Shown here piece after piece: positions 54,108 to 63,609 of a DNA stretch of 64,000 bases. This DNA comes from Pontixanthobacter luteolus (GTDB lineage Bacteria > Pseudomonadota > Alphaproteobacteria > Sphingomonadales > Sphingomonadaceae). Below the pieces are notes generated by a model that searched no databases, was not told where the DNA came from, and saw only the letters and a program-made list of their open reading frames with translations. The stretch spans positions 310,001 through 374,000 of the forward strand of contig NZ_WTYP01000001.1 in NCBI RefSeq assembly GCF_009828095.1, read 5' to 3'. Within the stretch, counting starts at the first letter, position 1. Every line of letters starts with the position of its first letter. Made by a program: the position numbers and the translations under genes.

Positions 54108-54887
54108 ATGGAATCTGGGACAACAGGACCGGCTGCTCAAGTTGCCGACGACCTGACCTTCGCTGATCTGGGGCGTGTGCTCGCTTCAGGTTGCGATGAT
54201 TTTCGCGCCAATCCTGTGTTCGGTCTCTTTTTCGCTGCCATTTATGTCTTTGCGGGTTTGGCGCTTTATTATGGCGTTCGCACTTGGGGCCAGACCGCAT
54301 GGTTTATTCCGGCCATCGCCGGTTTCCCGATCATCGCCCCTTTCATTGCTGTGGGCCTCTACGAGGTGAGCCGCCGGCGCGAGGCGGGCCTGCCGATGCA
54401 CTGGGGGCCAATACTTGGCGCACTCAAAGGGCGCGGGGATGAGCAGATCATTCTGATGGGCGGTTTCGTGTTTGTTGCTTTCAGTTTCTGGGTCATTCTG
54501 GCGCACACCATCTCGCTGATATTCCTGCCTAACACCGGAATGGAGACAGACGGTATCGCCGCGCTTCAGACCGAGGCGGGGATTGCCATGCTTGCTGTCG
54601 GCAGCATGGTTGGCGCTTTGCTGGCCTGGGGCCTTTTCTCGATAACCGTGATAAGCCTGCCCATGCTGATCGACCGCGACGTTGATTGCATCACGGCCAT
54701 CATTGCTAGCGTGAAAACGGTTCGCAGAAATATGTCAGTGATGCTGGCTTGGGCAGGTATCATTGCCGTGTCGCTGGGCGCGGCGATGTTACCCTTTTTT
54801 CTCGGACTGCTGATCGTGCTGCCAGTGATCGGGCATGCAACCTGGCATCTGTATCGGCGCGCGCTATCGATTTCGGCGGTGGAATAG
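54108..54887 (+). CDS. DUF2189 membrane protein
   Basis: The 259-residue protein has about six hydrophobic segments and the DUF2189 features (LTFADLGRVLASGCDDFRANPVFGLFFA start, SMPMLIDRDVD-like section ISLPMLIDRDVDCITAI, terminal GHATWHLYRR). Inner membrane, unknown function. Followed by a structured intergenic region with a terminator. Confidence 0.88.
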   Translation: MESGTTGPAAQVADDLTFADLGRVLASGCDDFRANPVFGLFFAAIYVFAGLALYYGVRTWGQTAWFIPAIAGFPIIAPFIAVGLYEVSRRREAGLPMHWGPILGALKGRGDEQIILMGGFVFVAFSFWVILAHTISLIFLPNTGMETDGIAALQTEAGIAMLAVGSMVGALLAWGLFSITVISLPMLIDRDVDCITAIIASVKTVRRNMSVMLAWAGIIAVSLGAAMLPFFLGLLIVLPVIGHATWHLYRRALSISAVE

Positions 54888-55071
54888 AATTGGCTGCAAA
54901 ATATGCAGCCAGACCAAGCACACCTTCGGCAAAATAATTCAAAAATATTCGAACCTCAGATCCGGTTGCCTCGACTGCCTAAGGACAGTTCACGAGGCGA
55001 CCCGGCCCCCAACTTACCTGGCGGGCCCACTTCAAGGGCTGGGGCACCATTGGGCTCCAGCCCCTTTTTTT
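54888..55071 (+). ncRNA. Structured intergenic region, possible small RNA or 3' UTR
   Basis: Three hairpins follow the DUF2189 gene: a perfect GGCTGCA/TGCAGCC stem (about 54893-54911), a longer stem GGTTGCCTCG with CGAGGCGACC that encloses an inner ACTG/CAGT stem (about 54964-55002), and the terminator. It could be a 3' UTR-derived small RNA or an independent one. I do not recognise a known family. Confidence 0.35.
55036..55071 (+). terminator. Intrinsic terminator after the DUF2189 gene
   Basis: GGGCTGGGGC and GCTCCAGCCC pair in ten base pairs (one wobble) with an eight-base loop, then C and seven T residues. It acts on the plus strand; the minus strand of ksgA has no T-run here. Confidence 0.88.
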
Positions 55072-55082
55072 GGTAATTCAGT

Positions 55083-55901
55083 CTAACTCAGTATTCTGGC
55101 GATTGAGACAAACTCATCGATTGAAAGTGTTTCTGCGCGGCGCGTTTCGTCCAGCCCCAGCTGCTCCATCGCTGAAAGCGCGCCGGGTACACTTTTCAGA
55201 CTCTGGCGCAACATTTTGCGTCGCTGGCCGAATGCGGCGGCGGTGACTTTTTCCAGCGTCTTGGCAGACACGCCGCCGGGCATCTGTCCGGGTTCGACAT
55301 GGATGATAGCGCTCATCACCTTCGGCGGCGGGGTGAAGGCGCTGCGATGCACTTTCATTGCCAGCTGGGCAGAGCTGCGCCACTGAGCCAGCACCGCCAG
55401 TCTACCGTACGCAGACCCGCCGGGCTTGGCGACTATCCGCTGGGCTACCTCCTGTTGGAACATGAGTGTCAGCGACGTCCACAGCGGCGGCCAATCCTCA
55501 CCGCCGAGCCAACCGGTGAATAACGCGGTCCCGACATTATATGGTAAGTTGGCGACCACGGCGAACGGTTCGCCCATGATCTCGCCATGGTCCAGTTTCA
55601 TCGCGTCGCCATGAATTACCGACAATTTCCCCGGGAATGCGTCTGACAACTCGGCCAAAGCCGGAAGACAGCGATCGTCCATTTCAATTGCTGTGACGCG
55701 CGCACCAGCCTTTAGCAGAGCGCGGGTCAGACCGCCGGGACCCGGTCCGATTTCGAGCACCGCCTTGTCTTGCAAATCGCCGGGGATCGCGGCGATCCGG
55801 TCGAGCAGCTGGCTGTCGAACAGAAAATTCTGGCCGAGCGCCTTGGAAGCGCTGAGGCCGTATCGTGCGATGACTTCGCGCAGTGGGGGAAGATCAGGCA
55901 T
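55083..55901 (-). CDS. rsmA: 16S rRNA dimethyladenosine transferase
   Basis: The protein of about 272 residues is KsgA: ALGQNFLFDSQLLDRIA, AdoMet motif VLEIGPGPGGLTRALL, VVANLPYNVG and the C-terminal AFTPPPKVMSAI. It dimethylates two adenines near the 3' end of 16S rRNA. The ATG at 55901 overlaps pdxA by 8 bases; a GTG at 55910 is the alternative. Confidence 0.96.
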   Translation of the reverse strand: MPDLPPLREVIARYGLSASKALGQNFLFDSQLLDRIAAIPGDLQDKAVLEIGPGPGGLTRALLKAGARVTAIEMDDRCLPALAELSDAFPGKLSVIHGDAMKLDHGEIMGEPFAVVANLPYNVGTALFTGWLGGEDWPPLWTSLTLMFQQEVAQRIVAKPGGSAYGRLAVLAQWRSSAQLAMKVHRSAFTPPPKVMSAIIHVEPGQMPGGVSAKTLEKVTAAAFGQRRKMLRQSLKSVPGALSAMEQLGLDETRRAETLSIDEFVSIARILS

Positions 55902-56916
55902 TGTCGGCACTCAACATCCGGGTGCGGGCGCATTCGCCGGCCATTCTGATAGCTGCGATCATCGCGCCGGGATGGGCAACTCCCTTGCCGGCAATATCGA
56001 AAGCGGTCCCGTGATCGGGTGACGTTCGGATGATCGGCAGGCCCAGGGTAATGTTGACACCGCTATCGAAATCGAGGGCTTTCACCGGAATCAATGCTTG
56101 ATCGTGATACATGCAGATAGCAGCATCGTAGCTGCTGCGTTTGTGCGGCGAAAACAGGGCGTCTGCCGGATGCGGACCGGACACCGTATGCCCTTCTGCA
56201 TGCAGCGTTTCAATTGCCGGTGCGATTATGGTCTGGTCTTCGTTGCCGAACTTGCCATCCTCGCCCGCATGGGGGTTGAGCGCGGCTATGGCGATGCGCG
56301 GATCGTCTATTCCGAAATCGCGCTTCAACGCGGCGATCGTGATCCGGGTGCGGTGGACGATCAGATCGGCTGTGATCATTCCGGGGACATCCGCAAGCGC
56401 ACAATGCACCGTTAGCGGAACGGTCCGCAATTGCGGACCGGACAGCATCATCACTGCATCCTGATCATCGAGCCCGCAAATATCGGCCAGGAATTCGGTT
56501 TGTCCCGGATGGTTGAACCCGACCTTTGCCAGATGAGATTTGGCAATCGGGGCAGTCGCCATCGCGCCTGCTTTTCCGCCAAGCGCTAGCCGGGCCGCGC
56601 CCTGTAGTGATGCGAGTGCCAGCCTCGCCCCATCCGCATCAGGATGGCCGGGAAGAGTTTCGGCATCAAGCGTGCCAAACACAGGGATTGCCTGCGCGAA
56701 TGTATCTGCCGCTTCCGTGATTGAGGCGACTATCCGGATCGGGCATTCAATGCCCAGTTTGGCAGCTGCCCTGACCAGCACTCCATACCCACCGAACACG
56801 AGAAAAGGCGCAAGGCCGTGCTCCTCACGCTGTGACCAGGCGCGGACAATGAGTTCCGGGCCGATGCCAGCCGGATCACCGAGAGAGATAGCTATCGGTG
56901 AAACGGCGGGCCTCAA
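55894..56916 (-). CDS. pdxA: 4-hydroxythreonine-4-phosphate dehydrogenase
   Basis: The 340-residue protein has IAISLGDPAGIGPELI, HPGQTEFLADIC, NPHAGEDGKFGNED and YHDQALIPVKALDFDSGVNITLGLPIIRTSPDHGT, all conserved PdxA metal and substrate sites. It acts in pyridoxal phosphate synthesis. It overlaps surA (ATGA) and rsmA, in the common surA-pdxA-ksgA order. Confidence 0.97.
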   Translation of the reverse strand: MRPAVSPIAISLGDPAGIGPELIVRAWSQREEHGLAPFLVFGGYGVLVRAAAKLGIECPIRIVASITEAADTFAQAIPVFGTLDAETLPGHPDADGARLALASLQGAARLALGGKAGAMATAPIAKSHLAKVGFNHPGQTEFLADICGLDDQDAVMMLSGPQLRTVPLTVHCALADVPGMITADLIVHRTRITIAALKRDFGIDDPRIAIAALNPHAGEDGKFGNEDQTIIAPAIETLHAEGHTVSGPHPADALFSPHKRSSYDAAICMYHDQALIPVKALDFDSGVNITLGLPIIRTSPDHGTAFDIAGKGVAHPGAMIAAIRMAGECARTRMLSADNA

Positions 56917-58268
56917 TTATATTCGATATAGGCGTCGTTGCGCAGATCGCGAAGATAGCGCTGGGCGCGCTTCTGGATGCGTTCTTCTTCTTTCTGCGCG
57001 ATCAGATCGTCGATGGTGGGACCGCCGACAGTTTCGGGATCGTCACGGCCGCACAGCATCAGAACACGCACGCCATCATTCACCGAGCCGAAGGGCGGGG
57101 TGGTCTGGCCAACCTGAAGGTTGAGCAGCGAAGCCTGCAGCTGTTCTGGCAATTGCCGCGCCACGATCTCGTTGCTGACTACGTCTGCACCGATTCCCGC
57201 TGCAACGGATTCTGCATCGCCGCAGCCGCGCATTGACGCGACGGCATTGGTGAATGTCTCCACCTTCGCTGCGGCAGAAGCTTCCGTCACACCCGGGCTG
57301 AAGCTGATCGAAATCTGTTTCAGACTGAGTGTCGCATCGCGCGGGTCAGCCATCAGGATCTGGCGTTTGTCGATCAGGAACAGGATCGAAAAACCACCGG
57401 GGATCGGAATCGGGCCGCGCAGTTCGCCGGGCTGCATCTGTGTTGCCTGAGAAGAAAGTTCGCGCGGCAATTGCGGCAGGCGAACCCAGCCAAGATCACC
57501 GCCGACCGAAGCGGTCGAAGCCTCGGAAAACTGACGTGCATAGGCGACGAAACTGCCGCCCTGACGCAATTGGTCGACGATCTGGGCCGCGTTCTGCTGC
57601 ACCGTTTCAAGATTCTCAGCGGTCGCACTCAGATAGATTTCGCCAAGGCGAAACTCTTCGGTTCCCTTCTCTGCTTCCATCCGTTTCAGTTCTTCACGAA
57701 CCTCTTCCTCGGAAACATTGATGAACGGCGAAATGTTGCGGCGCAGCAGGGACGTCCAGGCCAATTCGCCCTTGATTTGACGTTTCAGCGAGGCGGGAGA
57801 GGACCCGATGCTGAGCAAATACTGGTCCATCGCTTCAGTCTGCTGGCCGAAATTCTGTGCGGCCAGAGTTTGGTAACGCTGATTGACCTGGCCATCGGAA
57901 ATTTCGATTTCCTGCGCGGCGGCTTCCTGGATTTGAAGGGTTTCGTCGATCAGGTTGCGCAGCACCTGCATCCGCACGCGGCGCAGTTCCTCAGGCGGCA
58001 ATTCGCCTTCGGATGCGGCAGTCAGCAGCGCGGTGCGGTGATCCACGTCGGTTCCGGTGATTACCGTACCGTTCACAACGGCAGTGGCAGTGCGAACGTT
58101 CGGGTCGCTCTGACCCATCAGGACCACGTTGTCAGGAATATTCAAAACGTTGCTGTTTGAAGCACCGGACTGACCAATCGCCTGCGCTTGAAGCGCGATC
58201 GGGCTGGCTGCAAGGCCGAGTGTGGCAAGTCCGCCCAGAAGCTTGGAGCCAAGCTTGGTAAGTTTCAT
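56913..58268 (-). CDS. surA: Periplasmic chaperone and peptidyl-prolyl isomerase SurA
   Basis: The protein of about 451 residues has a signal peptide, an N-terminal SurA_N-like helical domain (RLVMQVLRNLIDETLQ-like), a parvulin domain around residues 200-300 (EFRLGEIYLSATAEN, ASVGGDLGWVRLPQLP, GPIPIPGGFSILFLIDKR) and a second weaker repeat (SLKQISISFSPG). It helps fold outer-membrane proteins such as LptD, encoded upstream. The ATG at 58268 begins the signal peptide. Confidence 0.94.
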   Translation of the reverse strand: MKLTKLGSKLLGGLATLGLAASPIALQAQAIGQSGASNSNVLNIPDNVVLMGQSDPNVRTATAVVNGTVITGTDVDHRTALLTAASEGELPPEELRRVRMQVLRNLIDETLQIQEAAAQEIEISDGQVNQRYQTLAAQNFGQQTEAMDQYLLSIGSSPASLKRQIKGELAWTSLLRRNISPFINVSEEEVREELKRMEAEKGTEEFRLGEIYLSATAENLETVQQNAAQIVDQLRQGGSFVAYARQFSEASTASVGGDLGWVRLPQLPRELSSQATQMQPGELRGPIPIPGGFSILFLIDKRQILMADPRDATLSLKQISISFSPGVTEASAAAKVETFTNAVASMRGCGDAESVAAGIGADVVSNEIVARQLPEQLQASLLNLQVGQTTPPFGSVNDGVRVLMLCGRDDPETVGGPTIDDLIAQKEEERIQKRAQRYLRDLRNDAYIEYN

Positions 58269-58454
58269 ATCAATCACATGTAAATTCCGTCTGCAGCGCC
58301 GTCCTTCGCGCCTTGGGTGCCCTGTGTTTCGCCCATTCAGGCTTAACCAAAGCTGAGTGCCAAAGATGAAGCACGCCGGATAGCGCGTTTGAAGGCTTAT
58401 GCCAATGACCCAGAAGCTGAACCGATCGGCGGTCCACAACAGGGTCGTTGGCGC

Positions 58455-60785
58455 TTACCTGAAGCCCAGGTTTCTGAGGGCAAAATACAATTGGAATGTG
58501 TCGCCGCGCTGCGCATCGCCGGCGTTCACATAATCGCGCCGCCAAGTCAGGCCGAGTTCAAGGCAGTCGTCCTGATAGGCGAGGCCAAGCCGTGTCCGGA
58601 TTGGCTCGAATCCGTCCGACGAAAGCGTTGGATCTTCGTTTTGGTCGGTCAGGTTGATGACGCCCGAACCGAAAAGTGACCAGTATTTCGCGAATGCCAC
58701 ACGGGTTGCGAAACGCAGTTCTTCCTTGTCCTGAAGATCCTCGATTCCGGCGGCGATGTTGCGGTCCAGCCTCAGATATCCAATTTCAGCGTAGGTTTTC
58801 TTGCTGCCGAAGGTCGCGTCAAATTCATTGCGGCGGACTGCGAAATTATCCTTGTCAAGCCGGAACCGGTGCGTGAATTTCACCAGATCACGGAAGCGGA
58901 CTTCTGTGCGGCCGACAAAATCGGAAACCCGTTCGCTCAGGCCGGTACCATCAATCAGGATGTCCTGATCCTTGTCCAGCCGGTAAGATTGGCCGAAGGT
59001 GGATTTTACACGCCAACCGGGGCGCTGCATTTCCCAGTCAAATCCGTATGTTACGCGCACACCGTCTTCCACCCGGTCATAGCCGGGGAAACGATTGAGC
59101 GCGAACAGGTTGGAATCTTCCAAATCGATTGCGCGGGCGTCTTCGTTTGGCACCGCCAGATTACGGATTGGCGGACTTGCGACTATCTGGACGCGGGGAG
59201 TGAATACCTGGGTTCCGCCAAATGCCTCGCCGACAAAGGGCCATTGCATATCTAGCGCCGCGAGAGCGATCCCGCGCGTTTCCCAACCGGGATTTCCGCG
59301 GTAAACTGCGGTGCTGGTCAGCAGGTTTTCATCGCTATGGTACACATCGCCTCGAACCAGGCCGGTCACTGTCACGATCTGCCCGAGGTTTGTCAGCTTG
59401 CGCAGATCCCAGCGGGCGCCGGCAAACGCGCGCTGCGTATCCTGTCCCTCATCGCGGACAATCGCGAGCGAGTTCGCCTGCAGTTCGAGCGTCCCGCCGA
59501 GGCTGAGCGGGTCAGAGAGGCGCTTACGGTAGTCTATGACGGGCAGGGCAAGCGGCACCTGACCTTGATTGGTGCCGATGCGCAGCGTCTGAGTGGCCCA
59601 TCCAGCAACCGAGAGATAAGATGTGTTGGAAATACGCTCCAGATTGAAAGTCGAACGCAAACGGTCGTCGCGGCTGATGTCATAGCGGCGCAGGAATGTG
59701 CGGTCGCTGGCCAGCCGCAAAGAGCCGGTAAAGCTCCATTCGGGGGAGAATTGGAACCGTCCATTGGCGAACAGATAGCCGCGTGGATCATTTTCGGTCG
59801 TAGGTGCAACGCCGAAGCGGCTGATCCGGTTGCTGTTGGTGGCGTATCCAGTGATCTGGTATGCGCCCTTGTCCGTCAGGTGACGCCACTGCGCCGACAG
59901 CATCGGTGGGGCTTTGGTGAAGACATAAGCCTTTGCAGTCAGGTCCTTGTTATCGGCGAGCCGCCAGTAATAGCCGCCCTCGATCTCCACTCCGTTCGAT
60001 TCTGAAAAACGCAGGTCAGGGATTACCAGGCCGGATTCGGCTCTGCCATCTGTGCGCACCGTCAGCCCGGGCAGCGGCAGCAGACGCGCACCGAACAGTT
60101 CCAGATACGCCCCTTTGAACCGAATCCGCTTTTCGTCCGGATCATAGGTGACCCGGTCTGCGGTTATCCGCCAGCTCGGGCTTTTGTCGCACCCTTCCGG
60201 ATCGACCACGGCGCAGGCGCTATAGGCGGCGTCGGTCAGCACGATGGTACCGTCTTCGCCGCGATCGCCGGAGCGGGCGGCTAGCCTTCCCCCCTGGCGT
60301 AGCGCCAGCAGCAGATCTTCCATCGCCCCGGCTTCGAATTCGTCGGTCAGCTCGATACTTTCGGTGTAGAGCTGATTTCCTTCTGCATCCACGAAGCGGA
60401 CATCGCCGGATGCCTGGATGCGGCCGGTCTTCCGGTCCCAGACAACTTCCTGTGCGCGGACGGACTGGTCTTCGCTGCGCAGGATAACGTTGCCGCTCGC
60501 GATCACCCGGTCGTTTTCCGAATCGTAAGCCAATTCGCTGGCCTCGAAATCGATCTGCCGATCGCCCGTTTGGTCGTTTGGCGCCGTGTCAGACGGACTC
60601 TCGATCGGGGTGACCTGCGTTTCCACTGGCTCGAGAGCTTCGGGATTGATCGCTGCGGGGTCTTGCGCTTGGGCCGGTGCAGCCAGAGCCATGCTGAGTG
60701 CGGCCACGGCTGAAGCGCAGGCGAAGTGCCGTGTCATCGACAGCGATATCGACCCGGGCTTGAGTGATTTTGGCAGCGGCAGCAT
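58455..60785 (-). CDS. lptD: LPS-assembly protein LptD
   Basis: The protein of about 776 residues has a signal peptide, an N-terminal OstA-type jellyroll (ASELAYDSENDRVIASGNVILRS, VVWDRKTGRIQASGDVRFVDAEGNQLYTESIELTDEF) and a long beta barrel ending in a YFALRNLGFR strand. It is the outer-membrane translocon for lipopolysaccharide with LptE. A cysteine pair in the jellyroll (SACAVVDPEGCDKS) is present. ATG 60785 is preferred because AGG lies six bases upstream; ATG 60737 also begins a good signal peptide. Confidence 0.93.
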   Translation of the reverse strand: MLPLPKSLKPGSISLSMTRHFACASAVAALSMALAAPAQAQDPAAINPEALEPVETQVTPIESPSDTAPNDQTGDRQIDFEASELAYDSENDRVIASGNVILRSEDQSVRAQEVVWDRKTGRIQASGDVRFVDAEGNQLYTESIELTDEFEAGAMEDLLLALRQGGRLAARSGDRGEDGTIVLTDAAYSACAVVDPEGCDKSPSWRITADRVTYDPDEKRIRFKGAYLELFGARLLPLPGLTVRTDGRAESGLVIPDLRFSESNGVEIEGGYYWRLADNKDLTAKAYVFTKAPPMLSAQWRHLTDKGAYQITGYATNSNRISRFGVAPTTENDPRGYLFANGRFQFSPEWSFTGSLRLASDRTFLRRYDISRDDRLRSTFNLERISNTSYLSVAGWATQTLRIGTNQGQVPLALPVIDYRKRLSDPLSLGGTLELQANSLAIVRDEGQDTQRAFAGARWDLRKLTNLGQIVTVTGLVRGDVYHSDENLLTSTAVYRGNPGWETRGIALAALDMQWPFVGEAFGGTQVFTPRVQIVASPPIRNLAVPNEDARAIDLEDSNLFALNRFPGYDRVEDGVRVTYGFDWEMQRPGWRVKSTFGQSYRLDKDQDILIDGTGLSERVSDFVGRTEVRFRDLVKFTHRFRLDKDNFAVRRNEFDATFGSKKTYAEIGYLRLDRNIAAGIEDLQDKEELRFATRVAFAKYWSLFGSGVINLTDQNEDPTLSSDGFEPIRTRLGLAYQDDCLELGLTWRRDYVNAGDAQRGDTFQLYFALRNLGFR

Positions 60786-60897
60786 GGCTTGCCTATCGCA
60801 CCGCCCGCGCCTAATCGCAATTCCATTCCTTGGCTCATTTCGGAACATTGCTCCCGGAGAGACGCTGAGCATGAAAGACACGAGTTTTGGAGATAAC

Positions 60898-62358
60898 ATG
60901 CAAGTCACTTTTTCAGGCACCCAGCCATCAGGCGCGCGGCTGATCGCGCATATTGCCGACAAGGGCAAGTTGCCAGACGGATTGGAAAAACCATTGAGCG
61001 AAGGCGCGAAGACTGCGCGCTTCAAAGGCAATGCCGGCCAGTTTTTCGAAAGTTTCGTTGAACGCAGCGGCGCAACAGTGCGCGTTGCAATCGTTGGCGC
61101 CGGTGAAGCCGGAGCGGATGGCCGCACCATCAATCTCGAAAAGGCCGGCGCTGCACTGGCGGCGAAATACCTGACTTCAGGCGAGACCGACCTGGTCCTC
61201 GACCTGACCGGCAGCGGTCTTGATGCAGCGGCAACCGCTTCGGTTCTGCTGGGCCTGCGACTGCGTAGCTGGCGGCACGACCTGTACCGCACGAAGCTGA
61301 AGGACGAGCAGAAGATCACGCTCGATTCCGTGACCGTGGTTGGCGCTGCGGATGGTTCCGAAACGGCATGGGCTGACGCAGCAAGCGTCGCCGACGGGGT
61401 TGAGCTGACTCGCCATCTGGTCGCGGAACCGGCCAACAAGATCTACCCGATAAGCTTCGTTGAAAAATGCCGCGAAGCATTTGCCGGAACCGGTGCTGAG
61501 CTGATCGTTCTCGACGATGACCAGATGGAAGCACTGGGCATGGGCTCTCTGCTCGGCGTCGGCCTTGGCTCGGAACAGCCTTCGCGCATTTTGGCGATCA
61601 AGTGGGATGGCGGCGAAAAGGGCGATGCGCCGATTGCTTTCGTCGGCAAGGGCGTAACCTTTGATACTGGCGGTATCTCGCTCAAGCCTGGCCCCGGCAT
61701 GGGCGACATGAAATGGGATATGGGCGGTTCCGGCGCGGTCGTTGGCGCGATGCTGACGCTTGCCAAGCGCAAAGCCAAGGCGAACGTCGTTGGCGTCGTT
61801 GGACTGGTTGAAAACATGCCTGACGGCAAGGCGCAGCGACCCGGCGACGTCGTTACGTCGATGTCCGGCCAGACCATCGAAGTGCTGAACACCGATGCCG
61901 AAGGGCGCTTGGTGCTCGCTGACGTGCTCACCTGGACCCAGCGCGAATTTGCGCCCTCAAGGATTGTCGATCTCGCGACGCTTACCGGTGCGATGATCAT
62001 TTCGCTGGGCAGCGAGCACGGCGGGCTTTTCTCCACCGATGACAGTCTGGCCGACGATCTGCTGGACGCGGGCAAGCAGGTAGGTGACAAGCTGTGGCGT
62101 TTCCCGCTTTCACCGGCCTATGACAAGCTGATCAACAGTCCGATTGCCGACATGCAGAATATCGGCCCGAAGGGTGCCGGTTCGATCACCGCCGCACAAT
62201 TCCTCAAGCGCTTTATCGAAAACGATACGCCGTGGGCGCATCTGGATATCGCCGGAATGGTGTGGGCTGATAAACCCGGCCAGACATGGGACAAGGGTGC
62301 CACCGGTTACGGCACGCGCCTTCTCGACCGGTTCATTCGCAACACACTCGGCGCCTGA
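60898..62358 (+). CDS. pepA: Leucyl aminopeptidase (M17)
   Basis: The protein of about 486 residues has the M17 signature VGKGVTFDTGGISLKPGPGMGDMKWDMGGSGAV, NTDAEGRLVLADVL and metal ligands around it. It removes N-terminal amino acids in the cytoplasm and may also bind DNA in some species. GGAG about eight bases upstream supports 60898 over an in-frame ATG at 60871. It is divergent from lptD. Confidence 0.95.
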   Translation: MQVTFSGTQPSGARLIAHIADKGKLPDGLEKPLSEGAKTARFKGNAGQFFESFVERSGATVRVAIVGAGEAGADGRTINLEKAGAALAAKYLTSGETDLVLDLTGSGLDAAATASVLLGLRLRSWRHDLYRTKLKDEQKITLDSVTVVGAADGSETAWADAASVADGVELTRHLVAEPANKIYPISFVEKCREAFAGTGAELIVLDDDQMEALGMGSLLGVGLGSEQPSRILAIKWDGGEKGDAPIAFVGKGVTFDTGGISLKPGPGMGDMKWDMGGSGAVVGAMLTLAKRKAKANVVGVVGLVENMPDGKAQRPGDVVTSMSGQTIEVLNTDAEGRLVLADVLTWTQREFAPSRIVDLATLTGAMIISLGSEHGGLFSTDDSLADDLLDAGKQVGDKLWRFPLSPAYDKLINSPIADMQNIGPKGAGSITAAQFLKRFIENDTPWAHLDIAGMVWADKPGQTWDKGATGYGTRLLDRFIRNTLGA

Positions 62359-62383
62359 CGGCACTGCCAGTTAAGGGGACAAC

Positions 62384-62536
62384 ATGGCCCGCATGCGCAA
62401 GAAAGCGGACTTGCCAAGCAAGATCTGCAAGGCATGCGGGCTCCCCTTTACATGGCGCAAAAAGTGGGAGCGGGACTGGGATAACGTCCTGTACTGCTCC
62501 GAACGGTGTAAGCGGAACAGGGGGCAGACAACGTGA
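62384..62536 (+). CDS. DUF2256-like zinc-ribbon micropeptide
   Basis: The 50-residue protein has two Cys pairs, [31 protein letters not shown], in a C-x2-C...C-x3-C arrangement, with a basic N-terminus. This is the DUF2256 pattern and a likely zinc ribbon. Its TGA overlaps the GTG of holC, so it is coupled. Function unknown. Confidence 0.88.
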   Translation: MARMRKKADLPSKICKACGLPFTWRKKWERDWDNVLYCSERCKRNRGQTT

Positions 62537-62982
62537 AAGTCGACTTCTGGCAGATCAGCAACGATCCTGTTGAACGGGTCGTCGCCCTGATCGCGCAGCG
62601 GGTGCTCGGTTCCGGTGAACGGTTGATGGTTGTATCGTCCGACGGGGATCAACTGGACCTTATCGGCAAGACCCTTTGGGAAACAGACCCAGAAGCCTTC
62701 CTGGCCAACGGCAAGTCCGGCGAAGCAGGGGCAGCCCGCCAACCGATATTGCTAGCACCGCATTGCAACGTTGAAAACGGGGCCGAAAACGGGGCCAGCC
62801 ACGTTATTTTCGCTGACGGAGAGTGGCGCGGCGAGGCCAGCGAGTTCGCGCGCAGTTTCCTGTTGTTTGGCGAAAACACGCTGGAGGATGCACGGTCTTG
62901 CTGGCGCTCGCTCGATGGAACCGAAAATCTCGAGCGGAGCTTTTTCCGACAAGATGGCGGGAAATGGGTCAAGGTAGCCTGA
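62533..62982 (+). CDS. holC: DNA polymerase III subunit chi
   Basis: The 149-residue protein has the chi start [23 protein letters not shown], the [15 protein letters not shown] section and a C-terminal [16 protein letters not shown]. Chi links the clamp loader to single-stranded DNA-binding protein. The pepA-holC order is common. GTG start overlaps the DUF2256 stop. Confidence 0.9.
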   Translation: MKVDFWQISNDPVERVVALIAQRVLGSGERLMVVSSDGDQLDLIGKTLWETDPEAFLANGKSGEAGAARQPILLAPHCNVENGAENGASHVIFADGEWRGEASEFARSFLLFGENTLEDARSCWRSLDGTENLERSFFRQDGGKWVKVA

Positions 62983-63066
62983 TACGCTTAAAGCTTGCGA
63001 ATTCTGCAACCCGGCGCTAGTGGCGCGCGCAACTATATTACCCCCGTACAACGTAAGGAAATACCC

Positions 63067-63489
63067 ATGGCGGTTACCCGCACTTTTTCGATCATCAAGC
63101 CTGATGCCACGAAGCGCAACCTGACTGGTGCAGTCACCAAGATGCTTGAAGATGCCGGCCTGCGTGTCGTTGCGTCGAAGCGCATTCACATGACCCGCGA
63201 CCAGGCCGAAGGTTTTTATGCCGTTCACAGCGAACGCCCGTTCTTCGGTGAACTGGTGGATTTCATGATCAGCGGCCCGGTCGTTGTCCAGGTTCTCGAA
63301 GGTGAAGACGCTGTGAAGCGCAACCGCGACATCATGGGCGCAACTAACCCGGCAGACGCTGACGAAGGCACCATCCGGAAGACTTACGCCGAATCGATCG
63401 AAGCCAATTCGGTCCACGGCAGCGACAGCGAAGAGAATGCCAAGATCGAAATCGACTTCTTCTTCAACGAAGACGAAATCGTCGGATAA
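63067..63489 (+). CDS. ndk: Nucleoside diphosphate kinase
   Basis: The 140-residue protein has [14 protein letters not shown], and [20 protein letters not shown] containing the catalytic His (VHGSDS). It balances NTP pools by phosphotransfer from ATP. GTAAGGAAAT precedes the ATG. A terminator follows. Confidence 0.98.
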   Translation: MAVTRTFSIIKPDATKRNLTGAVTKMLEDAGLRVVASKRIHMTRDQAEGFYAVHSERPFFGELVDFMISGPVVVQVLEGEDAVKRNRDIMGATNPADADEGTIRKTYAESIEANSVHGSDSEENAKIEIDFFFNEDEIVG

Positions 63490-63511
63490 GCATCTCGCTC
63501 ACGAGATATTG

Positions 63512-63553
63512 AGGCCCCGGTGGACATCAAAGTCCACCGGGGCCTTTGTGTTT
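63512..63553 (+). terminator. Intrinsic terminator after ndk
   Basis: AGGCCCCGGTGGAC (63512-63525) and GTCCACCGGGGCCT (63532-63545) form a perfect 14-base-pair stem with an ATCAAA loop, then TTGTGTTTTT. Strong. Confidence 0.93.
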
Positions 63554-63609
63554 TTGGCCATCTCGCGCGCAGATTCGCCTTATCTGTCTCAGTACGCTAG
63601 TGAATTTGA

